NCBI GenBank assembly: GCA_018105865.1
Contig: JACLAT010000150.1
Span: 1 to 64,000 of the forward strand
Direction of reading: 5' to 3'
DNA from: Metaphire vulgaris
Lineage: Eukaryota; Annelida; Clitellata; Crassiclitellata; Megascolecidae
Length of the DNA: 64,000 nucleotides
Shown here: positions 21,481-33,579 of the stretch, piece by piece
How positions within the stretch are numbered: position 1 is the stretch's first letter
How the letters are laid out: every line of letters starts with the position of its first letter
Program-made: the position numbers and the translations under genes
Notes under the pieces: model-generated
Databases searched by the model: none
Seen by the model: the letters and a program-made list of their open reading frames with translations, nothing else
Told to the model about the DNA's origin: nothing

Positions 21481-21649
21481 GTAGCGGTAAAATATGTATT
21501 TCAAACGCCCTCAACCTGACAATAGAACCCCTCACCTAGCACGTCTACCAATCAAGGCACCCTTAGAAAAAAACAAAAAACGGCCACAACCGGAGTACAT
21601 ATCCCCACCACCTAGCACATCCACTAGTTGCGTACCTGGCGAAGAATGG

Positions 21650-22980
21650 CCTTATGCCGAAAAACCAGTCTGCCTATCGACAGGGTCATTCTTCAGAGAC
21701 CGCCATTCTCAAGATTTATAACGACATTGTTTATGCCATTGCCAATGGCAACACCGCACTTCTGTGTCTACTAGACTTTCTGCAGCGTTTGACACTGTAG
21801 ACCATGAGATCCTCATGTGACGGCTTGAACTCTTATATGGCATTAAAGGTGACGTACTGCGTTGGCTCAAGGACTATCTATCCAATCGAACGCAATCAGT
21901 CACCTGGGTGGTTCAACGTCGCGTACGAGGCCTGTCCTAAGCGGAGTTCCGCAAGGGTCGGTATTGGGACGACCCCTCCTCTTTGTCCTATATATTGCTG
22001 ACGTCGGGCATATCATTGACTCAATGGGGCTCGTGTGGCATGCCTACGCGGATGATAAACAGCTCTACCCATTCTGCTCAACACATGATACCGGAACACT
22101 GCGGAGAAGCATTACTGACTGTTTAACTAAGATTAAACGATGGATGACTTAAAACCGGCTTGCACTTAACCCAGATAAGACCGAGTTCCTTTGGGTTATC
22201 AACCCTAGAAGGAAACATGTTACATGTATAACTGATGAGCCTATTACTTTCGAAGACGCAGACATCGCCCCTTCAACTGAAATTCGATTGTTGGGAGTTC
22301 AGATCGACGGCACCTTATCGTTCGCCGGACATATTAATATCGTGACTCGCTCCTGTCACAATCAACCCCGAAGGATCAGGGAGATACGACGATATCTTAC
22401 CACGTCTGCTACGATCGAACTGGCGCGCTCGCTTATTCTCACGCGAGTTGACTACTGTAATAGTCTCCTTTTTGTGTATTCCGGCCGTTCTGCTGACTCG
22501 TGTACAGTCAGTACTTAATGCCTCAGCTCGATTGATTTTCGGCGTTAGGTGGAACGAATCTGTTACCCACTGTTCAAAGAAAAACTTCATTGGTTGTTTA
22601 TACCGGAGCGTATCATTTACAAACGTTGCTGGTTAACGTTCCGGGCACTTCACGACCATATATGGCCTCGCTACATCAAGGAACTTGTACATAGGTCAAT
22701 GCCTGCCGTCAAGACTTATGAACTCAGATCGAGTAGACGGACTCTACTTGTGGTCCCTCCCTCGTCATAGACCGCTTTATTCGGAGAAAGGTCTGTCACG
22801 CGCGGTAACCCAGTCTTATGGAACAAGTTACAAGATGCGGTAACCAATGCGACCTTCTTTAGATATGTTTGCGAAGAAACTGAAGACTCATTTATTTTAA
22901 CATCTCTTTTAACTGAATATGTAAAGCGCCCATTGACTTTAGCTTTTGCCATGTTATTCGCGCTATACCAAATTGACATG
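21650..22980 (+). mobile_element. CR1/L2-like LINE, decayed
   Basis: Broken frames give [101 protein letters not shown] and LHWLFIPERIIYKRCWLTF. Catalytic residues AFDTVD and YADD are present but frameshifts and stops break the protein. It ends with GTAAAGCGCCCATTGACTTT and TTCGCGCTATA. Confidence 0.88.
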
Positions 22981-23004
22981 ATTCATTTATTGATCCGCCA
23001 ATAT

Positions 23005-25735
23005 GACCATCTTTTCCGCTTTTCGGATGTCAGCCAATTCTCGAGACTTTCATTTCCTCTCCTGGTGAACTTGTCATTTCAGCTGATTTCAATATTCCTA
23101 ATGATGATTTAACAGACAATCATACAATGCAGTTTAATAATCTTCTCAGTAGCTGCGATCTTAGACAACACCTTAATTGCCCAACTCATCATCTTGGTCA
23201 CACACCTGATCTTCTCATCACTCGATCTGATTCCACACTCGTCTCTCCTTGTCTAATGTACTGAATCTACTGATTCTTATCTCTCTGACCGCCTTGCTGT
23301 ATCGTGCTCTGTCAAGTTTCAATTTGAGGCTCCCTCGCCAAAAAGCAAATCAAATTTGGATCCTGGAAATTGTTAGAAATTGAACAGTCTAAGTCAAGAA
23401 TTCTTTCTTCTCCGTTATAATTCTTCCTTGACAGATTCCCTTGTTGAATTTGCCAATCTTTTACAAAATGTCTCAGGTAGTATTTTGGACGATTTCATCA
23501 CTGAGAAAACCAAATTGTCACTGATAGGCCTTCACAACCCGTGTTTAACAAAGATAATTTTCAGAAGCACGCCAGCATAGGAGTAGATAAGAACGAACAT
23601 GACGACATTCTAAATTGCCACCAGACCTCAAACGGTTTAGGGAACAATGTCGATATGTTCGCAAGCAGCTGGTAAATAATGCCAAAGCCTAGTTTTTCTC
23701 CACTCTTGTGAATGAACATCTAAATTTAATAAAAGCTTTATGAAATACATTAAATAAACTTTTGCATTGAGATGAAAAAAGTGCCATGCCTCAATCAAAT
23801 TCACCTCAACAGCTATCAGACAAATTTCTATTTTTTTCTCATACAAAATATCCGGTATAAGGCTCAAATTTCCCCCTATCACAATCATGATGACTGCTCT
23901 ATGCCAAACACTCCTCCCCTGAAATTAAACGCATTCCACCCAACATCTTTGTCTGAAATACGCCAAATTATTTCTCTTTACCTAATAAACAGTGTCCGCT
24001 GGATGTAATTCCAACTCATATTCTTAAGCAGTGTTTTGATGTACTTGGGGCAGTATTTAACCGTCTGGTTAACCTATCTCTGTCGTCACTCGTCAGACAC
24101 CTTCCCATCAACCTAAGCTAGTGCTCTCATCCACCCATTACTGAAAAAACCAACACTCGATCCAAATGATTTTTCTAACTATAGGCCGATCTCAAGCCTA
24201 AATTTTATATCTAAACTGATTGGACGCATTGTAATCAGTCGAATAAATGTACACTTTTCTCAGCACGATCTTTTATTAATTATCTAAACAATCTGTATAT
24301 CTAAAATTTAATTCAACTGCTTTCCTGGCTGGTCACGATTATATTTTGTCTGCTGTGAATACGGGAATAGTAACTGCGCCTAGTTTACTGGAGTTGTCTG
24401 CAGCTTTCGATACAACAGATCATGCAATCCTTCTCCATAGACTTGAGCATTGGTTTGGTATATTGGGTACTGCTTTAGATTGGTTAAAATCAGGGCCGAC
24501 GAGAGGGGGGACAGAGAGCACATTTTTACCCGGGCCCGGTGTCGTATACATTTATTTATCTCAAAAAATTATTTCCTGTTCAAATTTTGATTGGTCGGCA
24601 CATAGCCTGTCAATCAAGATTAGAACCGCCCTCCCATAGCAACGACAGCCATAATTTTATTTCCTCCTAGAGAATTCTCTGAACCAATGGCAATGCTTGA
24701 AGCAATGATATGGGTGGAGCCATAAGGCATATCACGTGTGACGTCACAGGTTTGCATAATGGAAATCATACGCAAATCTCATGCATATTCACAAGTTCAT
24801 AAATATACATGTACATTACATCGAACCACGGCGATTGGCTGCCGTTGAGAGTCAATCACAGTCGCCCTATCCAACATTTTTTTTGTCGAATTCGGTCAAT
24901 CGCGATTTTGACAAAGTAGCTTCAAGCTTACATTTAATGACATATAAATTGCAATAATCACTTGCTGTTAAATGTTGTATTACGCTCACTGTTATATTGT
25001 TCTGCAATGGGTTTTTGTTACTCATCCTCGTACATTCATTGGCGCTGGTTTCTCAATTAACTTCTATGGCGATACTATCATAATGCCCAAGGTTTCAGCC
25101 AATGGTGCACCAAATCCAAATTGAACTGGAGCCGGTTATCAGTAAAAAGTAGAAAATTTGCATGGTCCATTGAGGAAAATATATAGGAAACGACCTTTTC
25201 TTGGTTTGTCGACTCAGAAATATATAGGAAATGACCTTTTTTGGGCTTGCCCACCGAAAATTGTGACAACCAAACACCTCGCCTCGGAAAATCTGCAGCC
25301 CCTGCTAAAAATTCGTTCCGACGTGCCTTCTCAATGGTTATGTAAATACTGTATGCAAAGCCGCCTATATGCAAATTAGAGACCTTCAACGAATACGTGA
25401 TCTTTTCCCTAAGTCTGCCCTAATTCCTCTTACCAATGCTCTTGTTGCCAGTAGACTTGATTATTGCAATTCCCTATACAATGCTAAATCCAATGTGCAG
25501 AAGCCATCATCTTCAGCTGTTACTGGTCTCTTCTGGAAACACTACAGCGGATTCAGGTGTTGAATATGCCATCTTCAAGCAATGCTTGATTTGTCTGGCG
25601 AACCTTGAATGACCACCTCTGCATCGACCACATACATCTCCAAATTCGTCCCCAATCAGCTCCATACCATCGCTTGTCTAGATTCCGCTCCAGCAAAACC
25701 ATGGTCAACTGCTCAACACAGCCACATTGAATGAC
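23005..25735 (+). mobile_element. L2-like LINE, decayed copy of the 33580-36330 family
   Basis: Parallels the better copy at 33690-35900 from CATTTCCTCTCCTGGTGAAC (endonuclease end) to the reverse transcriptase (LELSAAFDTTDHAILLHRLE at about 24370). There a MITE (24491-25304) intervenes. A deletion has removed the GVPQGS and YADD motifs, and homology resumes at MQIRDLQRIRDLFPKSALIP (25369) and LVASRLDYCNSLY. Stops and frameshifts are frequent. Confidence 0.85.
24491..25304. mobile_element. hAT-type MITE in LINE, CAGGGCCGACGAGAG terminus
   Basis: The left end CAGGGCCGACGAGAGGGGGG matches the family of 18527-19104; the right end is TCTGCAGCCCCTG. Flanks GTTAAAAT / CTAAAAAT agree at 6 of 8 positions. 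It contains a 48-bp unit (AAATATATAGGAAAYGACCT) twice at 25172-25262, and a satellite-like CATAATTTTATTTCCTCC at about 24650. Confidence 0.75.
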
Positions 25736-25782
25736 AGTTCAATTTCTCGTCGTAGCGCTTTATTTATGTAGCGCTGTAACGT

Positions 25783-26980
25783 TACGAAAGTCAAAGCCAT
25801 TTACAAAGGTTCGTTCATGCCTGACCAACCTATTGGACTTTCCGGAGGAGGTTTTTGATAAGCTAGATGAGGGCAAGGCAGTAGACATAATATATTTAGA
25901 TTTTTCCAAAGCTTTTGATAAAGTACCCCACAAAAGGCTGGCTGCCTAACTGAAGTCCCGTGGAATAAGGGGGAATATTCTCAGATGGATTGAAAATTGG
26001 TTGAAGGGAAGAAGACAGAAGGTTGGCATTAGGGGAGGCCATTCGCAATGGGCAAGAGTTATCAATGGAGTGCCTCAGGGCTCAGTGCTTGTCAAGTCAA
26101 AGTCATTTTCAAAGTCAATTTCAAAGTTTGCCGATGATACAAAGATATGCAGAAATATAGACTCGGAGGATGATGCAAAAATTTTACAAGAAGATCTAAT
26201 GAAATTGTTTCAGTGGTCTGTGGACTGGCAGATGCTTTCCAATATTGATAAATGTTCTGTAATGCATGTTGGGAAATCTAATAATTGCAATGAATATTCT
26301 TTAGGGGGAGGTTCTAACCACAACAGAAAAAGAAAGAGACTTGGGGATAATCATCCATAGAAGTATGAATCCATCTCACCAATGCATGGAGGCAGCAAAA
26401 AAGGAAAACCAAATGTTGGGAATGGTGAAAAGGACAATAGTGAGCCGTGACAAAGAGGCAATCATTAAACTTTATAAGTCATTAGTAAGGCCTCATCTAG
26501 AATACTGTGTTCAGGCTTGGAATCCATTCTTGAAAAAAGATATAGAACTTTTAGAAAAAGTGCAAAGACGAGCAACGAAGATGGTCAATGGGTGCCATAA
26601 TTTAAGCTACGAAAAAAGACTTCAATATTGTGGACTGACAACATTAGAAAGGAGAAGAGAGAGAAGGGATTTGATAGAAACATACAAAATAATGACTGGG
26701 AAAGTAGATGTGCCATACGATCGATTCTTTACATTGGCACACTATAGCAGCACACGAGACCACAAGTGCAAATTATTTAAGCAGAGGGTTGGTCCAAGAA
26801 AGAAAAAAATTTTAGTGTAAGGGTTGTGGACAAATGGAACAGTTTGGACGAGGTGGGAGTGACAGTTGAAACAGTAAACGGATTCAAAGGTTATCTCGAT
26901 AAACTAGGTTATTGAATGCAGATGGTTACATCAGTGATTTTCACACAGGCTTACTTAGCCTCCTAAACCACTTAAAATAA

Positions 26981-27046
<66 letters not shown>

Positions 27047-27050
27047 AGCC
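25783..27050 (+). mobile_element. CR1-like LINE with internal deletion
   Basis: Encodes PFTKVRSCLTNLLDFPEEVF, VDIIYLDFSKAFDKVPHKRL, LRWIENWLKGRRQKVGIRGG and [11 protein letters not shown] deletion then removes 'LGPxLFxxYINDL', and it resumes with SKFADDTKICRNIDSEDDAK, LEYCVQAWNPFLKKDIELLE, KVQRRATKMVNG and YSSTRDHKCKLFKQRVGPRK. F/YADD is intact, but the palm domain is internally deleted and a stop precedes the last part. It ends in a long ATT tract (26983-27043), typical of this LINE group. Confidence 0.9.
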
Positions 27051-27189
27051 AGAGCAATTGAATGCCTGGAAATGTCATTAAAATCAATCGAAATCTCAAG
27101 ACTGCTTCACAGCGTTTGTCAATATGCCATTGACTTTGATGGTTGCGTTTACTGCGTTGCAAAATATGTCTGAGTATGACTCTACTCAC

Positions 27190-27370
27190 CGGATATGTTG
27201 CTTCAGGGCAATCACACTGCTCCTCTTTTTCTATGATTCCATTGCCACAAAAGGACTCTGCTGGTTCGAAGTTTATTTGCGGAACGTCATAAAGGCAAAT
27301 GTCAAGACCCTGACTGAGCCAGTAATTAAACTGTTGCACAGAACACTCTGACCAAACCAATGTTGGAACA
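27190..27370 (-). CDS. ADAM-family gene, exon joining catalytic domain to disintegrin domain
   Basis: A 181-bp exon with acceptor AAATATTTTAG and donor TATCCG|GTGAGT. The first base completes a codon of the upstream exon (40542-40687). It then encodes VPTLVWSECSVQQFNYWLSQ, GLDICLYDVPQINFEPAES and FCGNGIIEKEEQCDCPEATY. The pattern 'WSxCSxxxFxxxLxxGxxCLxxxP' ends ADAM catalytic domains, and 'CGNGxxExxEQCDC' begins disintegrin domains. It ends in phase 0 and joins DCNPSLCD of exon 15623-15718. Confidence 0.94.
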
Positions 27371-27950
27371 CTAAAATATTTAAGAAATACCTTTCTTGAG
27401 CAGACAAAATTTCTGATTAAAGCAGCCCGCTGAGAGGCTGAGCTAGCAAAAAATTGCAATTAAGCTAAAGTATATTCAATTTGACACAACTAAAAGAAAT
27501 GAAATTTATTTGGAAATCGTAGTAGTCTAGTAGACACGTTGACACGTATATTGAGCAAACTTAAGCTTTATCTTCTAATAATTTACAAGTCTTAATTCTT
27601 GCATACTTCTATACAACAAATTATAGCACACTATGTAGCCTACCGATAAAGTAGAGACACATAGACTACTGTGACAGGTAGACGGCAATGCTCCCTCTAA
27701 TTCTTGAGGGTTCGTGTGCTCATGAAATTTCACATGGGCAACAATTTTCAATTGACTAACTTTTGGGCAATTTTATTTCATGCAGAGATCGCGACCATAA
27801 TAAACCGTGTCAAGTTTTTAAAAAGTGGTGATGACCTTTTTTGCTTATCAGGCATTATTTTACGGAGACGACATTGAAAATAATATACAGGTCAAGTGAT
27901 GGTGATTACCTTTTTAAAAATATTTTTTGTTTTTTTCATAAATTTCTATG
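27371..27950. other. intronic sequence, nothing recognised
   Basis: AT-rich unique-looking intron. No exon, repeat end or RNA gene could be supported. Confidence 0.45.
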
Positions 27951-27958
27951 GAAACACG

Positions 27959-28126
27959 CAGTGGTTAAAGTGGGACGGGGTCCGGCCCCGGCACCTCTGT
28001 TATGGGCACCGGCACCTCTGTTATGGGTCCCGGCACCTCACTGATCGGCCCCGAAAAATATATCCCGGGCCCAGGGAGTTCACAGCGTAGGGCCCCGGCA
28101 CCTCCAACAAACCACTTTATCCACTA
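27959..28126. mobile_element. 168-bp hAT-type MITE
   Basis: Exact 8-bp target duplication GAAACACG (27951-27958, 28127-28134). The ends are CAGTGGTTAAAGTGG and CCACTTTATCCACTA. The core is built of repeated CCCGGCACCTC units. Confidence 0.93.
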
Positions 28127-28518
28127 GAAACACGGCACTTTATTTAAAATCTTAGAAATGGCTATTAAAATATGTTTGAGAAGCAAATGTATAGTCATAA
28201 TGCCACCCTGCCTTAGACTAAATAAATGATACTAAAAGTTGCCTATGATCAGAGCTGAAGTCCTAAAAAAGGAAGTGGAGGATGGCAGAAAAATCATAGA
28301 TGTAAAAAACGTTGGGAAAAATAATAAAAACGTTAAAAACGTAAAAAACGTTACAAAAATATAAAAACCGTTAAAAACGTTGAATAAAAAACGTTACCGA
28401 CGTTCATCCGAGCGAGATTAGGGAATGTTCCTATCACTGCCTAACCCACCCACGAGGAGTAAAGAAATCAAGTCACACTATTCAAAACGACCGTGAAATG
28501 AAATAAACAGCAATAATC

Positions 28519-28999
28519 TCTATAATATTAAAATCCTTATTCTGTATGTCTGTTACCTTCAAGCGTTCTCATTGGTTGACTATTGGTAGACGGTTTAGTT
28601 CTTACGTCGCGATGCGTTGGTGGGCGATGTTCGAAGACGACGTTGCTATTGGTAACAATTGTTCGTAGTTTAGCACGGTTTAGTCGAGTCATTGCAGCGT
28701 CAGAGGGGTGGGCGTGCGACGACGTTGCTATTGGTAACAATTGTTCGTAGCTTGAGGAAGTTGCGCAATTTTAACGTACATTTTAACGTACACAAAAAAT
28801 ACGTGTACAGCGTCACAAATGGTCACAGTTGCGTGATTTTAACGTACATAGGCCTAATTATTACGTGGCGCAGAGCTTGGCTAGGTGGCGTATGTACAGT
28901 ACATCATTGAAATGTTGTTCAGCATGAATTCAATGATTGGGTATTAGGTGTAGGTATTGGATTAGTATTATCCTGCGAGCGAAGCGAGCATCTTTCTAG
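28519..28999 (+). mobile_element. non-autonomous Helitron, first of a tandem pair
   Basis: Starts TCTATAATATTAAAATCC and ends GCGAGCGAAGCGAGCATCTTTCTAG, followed by T. This is a 5' TC / 3' CTAG border with a GC-rich subterminal segment, as in Helitrons. It abuts the second copy with no gap. Confidence 0.82.
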
Positions 29000-29593
29000 T
29001 CTATAATATTAAAATCCTTATTCTGTATGTCTGTTACCTTCAAGCGTTCTCATTGGTTGACAAAGAAGCGTTTGACCAAGCGTACGTTTAGCACGGTTTA
29101 GTCGAGTCATTGCAACGTCAGAGGGGTGGGCGTGCGTGCGACGACGTTGCTATTGGTAACAATTGTTCGTAGCTTGAGCAATTTTAACGTACATTTTAAC
29201 GTACACAAAAAATACGTGTACAGCGTCACAAGTGGTCACAGTTGCGTGATTTTAACGTACATAGGCCTAATTATTACGTGGCGCAGAGCTTGGCACGAAC
29301 GTTGCGCAATCGAATTGAGTATAAATAGTAATGGCGAGTCGTGGTGGAAATTCAGCAAGAGCATTGGCATCCAGAAGAAAACGAGAAGCTGAAACCGAAC
29401 AACAATGCCAAAGGAGACTCGCAGCTGATCGAGAAAGACCTGCAGCCAATCGAGCTTCCTTTTGTTGCGGTGTTTCTCTCGCTCTCTGTCTGGTCACTCT
29501 TTCTCGCATCACATTCAACCGTTGCGATCGATGTTCGATATTTTCTTCAGCGCGAGAGCGAAGCGAGCGCGAGCGAAGCGAGCATCTTTCTAG
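29000..29593 (+). mobile_element. non-autonomous Helitron, second of a tandem pair, with rearranged ORF start
   Basis: Same TCTATAATATT start and CTAG|T end as the first copy, and shared blocks such as TTGCTATTGGTAACAATTGT. From 29331 the plus strand reads MASRGGNSARALASRRKREA and ETEQQCQRRLAADRERPAAN, like the N-terminal low-complexity start of Helitron-encoded proteins. After about 29455 the homologous continuation (RQRARETPQQKEARLAA) is on the opposite strand, so an inversion broke the gene. Confidence 0.82.
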
Positions 29594-29949
29594 TACTGTC
29601 ATAAATTTCTTAATCTATGTTGTAATCTGTACAATTCATTTCTGTTTAATAATGTTATTGTTACGTGCCCTTGCAGTCGTTAGACATTATGTCACGATAA
29701 TCTTGTCGTTGTATAATAATAATAATAATAGTAAGTAAGTAAAGCTGCATGACCTGCTAATGAGCAATCGACTATACTCTATAGCTAAACAGCAGAAAGG
29801 TTATTAATTAGCTCGTTGTAGATGATTTAAAAAACTGTGTTTTATTTCGCCAACGTTTTTATAATAAGAAACGTAGGCAAAATAAAAAACGTTAAAAACG
29901 TAAAAACGTGGGAAAATAAAAAAATAAAAAAACGTTTATTACATCTATG

Positions 29950-30470
29950 GAAAAATAGTGGGGACGAAAACCCTCTCTAGAAAAGTAAGGGGGAAAGGAA
30001 AATTACAACAAAAGCAGAGCCATGATTTTCGATGCATTTGGAAGTGTGGACCATTAAGTTAAGTAAGTAAACAAATGAGCAATACAAAGAATATTTATTG
30101 AATTTAATAAATAAATTATATATGTTAGAAAAAATAGAGGACGGCGTCCCCTCTCTAAAAAAGTAAGGGGCGCCGATCCCTTCCGTCACCGCACCACTAC
30201 ACCGCCGCCTGTGATCATAGTGTTATGTTCGGCTATACTGTATTTAGGTGAGGGTTCTTACTTATTGATTTAATCACTAGTTAGGTTTACAATTCATAGA
30301 GTTATGAAGTTTGGGCTTCCGGTTTTCGGCTCTGGACAAGTCAAGGGCTTTCTTTTATTAATCTCGAATTAAAATCTTATTAAAATCACAGAGGCGTCTG
30401 ACATCTGTCTTCGACGGCGCTCGTTTACAGCAATAGGCAAGATTCGACCGTACGAATCATACACGTCTCA
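29950..30470. other. intronic sequence with a short dispersed repeat
   Basis: Two related segments, ATAGTGGGGACGAAAACCCTCTCTAGAAAAGTAAGGG (29956-29992) and ATAGAGGACGGCGTCCCCTCTCTAAAAAAGTAAGGGG (30133-30170), plus a GCGGTGTAGTGGTGCGG-like inverse at about 30190. No gene was seen. Confidence 0.5.
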
Positions 30471-30474
30471 TACG

Positions 30475-31281
30475 GATAATATGTCCACAAATATAATACG
30501 CGTATTTATACGTAATTATACGTTGGCAGTGGCGTCGAGCTCCGACGTGCTTCTATTGTTACCTATTCACGGTCTATCTTTCTCAAATTGTATCAAAAAC
30601 TTTGGTATTTACTTTGACAGTAACTTGACCTTCAAGGAGCATTTTGTTAGACTCTCTCGATCCTGCTTTTACCAACTTAAGCAAATTAGGGTTATTCGTT
30701 CTTCGCTTTCTTTATATGCAGTCAAATCTTTGGTTCATGCTTTTGTGGCTAGTAGGCTAGACTATCGCAATTCTCTTTATCTTGGCCTGTCAAAAGCCTG
30801 CTCTCCACTCTACAATCTATCCTAAATGCTGCAGCTGGTCTTGTGGCTAAAGCTCCTCGCTACTCTAGCATCTCAGACTTTATGCTTAACACCCTCCACT
30901 GGCTTCCAATTACTGGTCGCATTAAATTCGAACAAGTAATTATTGTTTCTGCAGCACTTCAAGGTCAGGCACCATCTTATATTACTGAGCTTTTCAAATC
31001 ACCCTCTTCTGCTGCTCATCGCCTGCTCCGCTCCACTGATCAGAAGAATGTTTATGTCCCCAGATCACGCACTGCTTTTACTCAGCGTAGGGCTTTTGCA
31101 GTGACTGGACCCTCTCTCTGGGACGCCTTAAACCCATCCATTCGGGAATCATTTCTTACTCCCTCGCTCTGCTCAATGCGAAAGCTAAAGTATCATTACT
31201 TTACCCTGCGGCACCAATGCTAGGAGCGCCTCTGAGTAGAAATAGAAGAGGCGCTATACAAATGTTACATTACATTACAGG
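30475..31281 (+). mobile_element. L2/CR1-like LINE, 3' third
   Basis: In two frames: CIKNFGIYFDSNLTFKEHFV, LYAVKSLVHAFVASRLDYRN, then LNTLHWLPITGRIKFEQVII, YVPRSRTAFTQRRAFAVTGP and SLWDALNPSIRESF. These are the domain downstream of the reverse transcriptase. The end is GGCGCTATACAAATGTTACATTACATTACAG. Fragments of the same family lie at 60935-61140 and 62555-62815. Confidence 0.85.
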
Positions 31282-31455
31282 GCCTGTAGAAATTCACGAA
31301 GTCACGGAAGCCGTGATTTCCGTGGTTTTTGTCGTTTGCAATGAATTCAATGAATTTTTAAAAATGACGTGAATTACCGTAATTTTCATCAATTTTGCGA
31401 AATGAACGCAATACTGATTTTAGCCCCAAGCATAATAAAAATCTTTTTTTCTTCT

Positions 31456-33095
31456 TCCAGATGGAAAGAATACTTCAAGGAAATGTATGACCACCCGATA
31501 GACAAAGATCACACATTCCTGCAATAAATGCCAAGCACAAACAAAGGGGAAACAACAGCAGCAGTATCGGCAGATGAAGTAGAAAAAATAAGAAAGCAAA
31601 TAAAGAGCAATAAAGCACCTGGAATAGATGGAATATCAGCAGAACTCCTGAAGGGAGATGGAAAAACAGTAAAGAAGGCATTACAATAGCTAATAAATAA
31701 TATATACAATGAGGATAACATTCCGTCACACTGGTGTAAAAGAGTGATTGTACCTATATATAAAGGAAAAGGAAATAAAGCAGATTGCAACAACTACAGA
31801 GGGATAACCCTGTTAAGTATACCAGGCAAAGTACACATCAAAATAATACAACAACGGCTACAGAACTATGTTGAAAGAGCAATAAGCGAGGAACAAGCAG
31901 GATTTAGACCAAGAAGGATCACAATAGACCAGCTGTTTACAATAACACGAATTATGGGAAAATATATTGAAGCAAACAGACCATGTTACATCAACTTTAT
32001 TGATTACAAACAGGCATTCGACTCAGTCTGGCGGGAAGGCCGTTGGCAGACATTGAATTGAGACACATCGGATTTGAAAAAAAATATCAAAATTATACAA
32101 GTAATATATCAGAAAGCGGAAAGTGTAATCACAGTGGATGGCGAGATATTCGAATGGTTCACCACGAATATAGGAACAAGACAAGGATGTATGTTGTCGC
32201 CAACGCTGTTCATCATAATTCTGGAGTGCATATTTAGACTGGCATTACAGAATATAAAAACAAGAGTGAAATGCAGTGGGGAAGATCTAAACAACTTGAA
32301 TTTTGCAGACGATGTCAGCCTGATGAGTGAAAATATTCAGGATCTACAAACTATTACTAATGAAGTAAATGATACAAGCAAAAAATTTGGCCTGAAAATT
32401 AACAATGAAAAAAACTAAAGTTATGACAGTTTCGAGGGATGGCAGTGATGAAGTAGAAATCATACTAAGTGGACAAATATTGGAAAAAGTAGAAACATTC
32501 AAATACGTAGCAGGAATACTCAAGAGCGACGGAAAACACACAGAGGACGTGAAAATGAAAATAAATAGAGGATTACAAACAATGGGAAGAATGAGAACAC
32601 TATGGAGGAACAAAAGCTTAACAATGAATACAAAACTGAAGTTGTACAATACATTAGTAATACCTCAAATTTTATATGGATCGGAAACATGGGTAATAAT
32701 AAAAATCAGACGAAGAAAGTTTAATGGTTGCAGAGATGAGCTGTCTAAAAAAATAATGGGAGTCAGCAAATATCAAAAATTGAGAAATGAAGACATCAGG
32801 AAACAGACAGGAGCCACAGAAACAATTATCGATAAAGTACGCAAAAGGAGATTAAATTGGTTTGGGCATGTTAAAAGAATGGACAACAATAGATGGGCCT
32901 ACAAAGCACTGCATACGCACAAAGTAGAAGGGGACAGAGGGAGAGGAAGACCGAGAAAAAGATGGATGGATAACATCAAGGAAGATCTGGAAGCAAAGAA
33001 CATGTCGATTGCTGAAGGATGCAGATTAGCGCAAGATCAAACGAAGTGGAAATGTTTCGTATCTAACTATTTCCGCCATGCTGGCAGAAAGTGAA

Positions 33096-33152
<57 letters not shown>

Positions 33153-33182
33153 AATAATAATAATAATAATTATAATTATAAT
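31456..33182 (+). pseudogene. RTE-like LINE, reverse transcriptase and C-terminal part, 5'-truncated
   Basis: Begins WKEYFKEMYDHP. It then has KSNKAPGIDGISAELLK, VIVPIYKGKGNKADCNNYRG, AISEEQAGFRP, CYINFIDYKQAFDSVW (palm motif A), TRQGCMLSPTLFIIILE (motif B) and LNFADDVSLM (motif C, ADD). A 229-codon open frame at 32405-33094 follows with YNTLVIPQILYGSETWV, RRRLNWFGHVKRMDNNRWAY and GRGRPRKRWMDN. It ends in a (GAT)n tail (33091-33150) running into AAT repeats, as RTE-type elements do. One stop at 31687, a deletion and frameshift near 32030-32070, and another frameshift near 32400 inactivate it. Confidence 0.9.
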
Positions 33183-33476
33183 AATCCTGTAGTGAAGGCA
33201 GCTGGGCTTAGTCACCACTCGAGCGCCCAGCTGTTGAACCGCCACTAGGGGGCGTGACAGCTTAGCCGTAGGCAGCTGCAGCCGTAGCTGAGCTGCAGCA
33301 GAGTAGCTACACTTAGGCTTATCGCAGAACTAAAATTAGAATCTGTCCTAAAGGAGGTCACGCTCACTGCGCATGCGTATGCAAATGTGGCCATAAGATA
33401 GTTGAATTCACGCGGTATTGTGTGAATTACTAAATAGATTTCTTAAAGTTTAATTTGTTCCGCGATAAAATTAAGT

Positions 33477-33575
33477 ATGCCCATCAAACACTGGTGTTAT
33501 GGAACATGTGCAAATGACAATAGGAAAACTGACATTTGTTTGAAAGAAGGGGTTCGTTTTATACAGTTCCCCAGT
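33477..33575 (+). pseudogene. THAP domain N-terminal fragment
   Basis: Encodes MPIKHWCYGTCANDNRKTDI then GVRFIQFPS before the LINE insertion. 'CxxxxCxN...F..FP' is the beginning of the THAP (C2CH zinc) DNA-binding domain used by several DNA transposase families. The rest of the gene is lost after the LINE insertion at about 33580. Confidence 0.75.
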
Positions 33576-33579
33576 TGAG

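Larger units (their letters stand above)
28295..29949. mobile_element. CATAGATGTAAAAAACGTT-family MITE containing two Helitrons
   Basis: The ends are CATAGATGTAAAAAACGTTG and AACGTTTATTACATCTATG, with flanks sharing GAAAAAT. Subterminal AAAAACGTT repeats sit at both ends. The same termini bound the element at 58136-58905. Two Helitron copies (28519-29593) account for most of its length. Confidence 0.85.

Noticed and set aside
33063..33245. Poly-Ile frames at GAT/AAT and ATT tracts (also 36100-36441, 62841-63212)
   Set aside because: Translations of LINE tail microsatellites.
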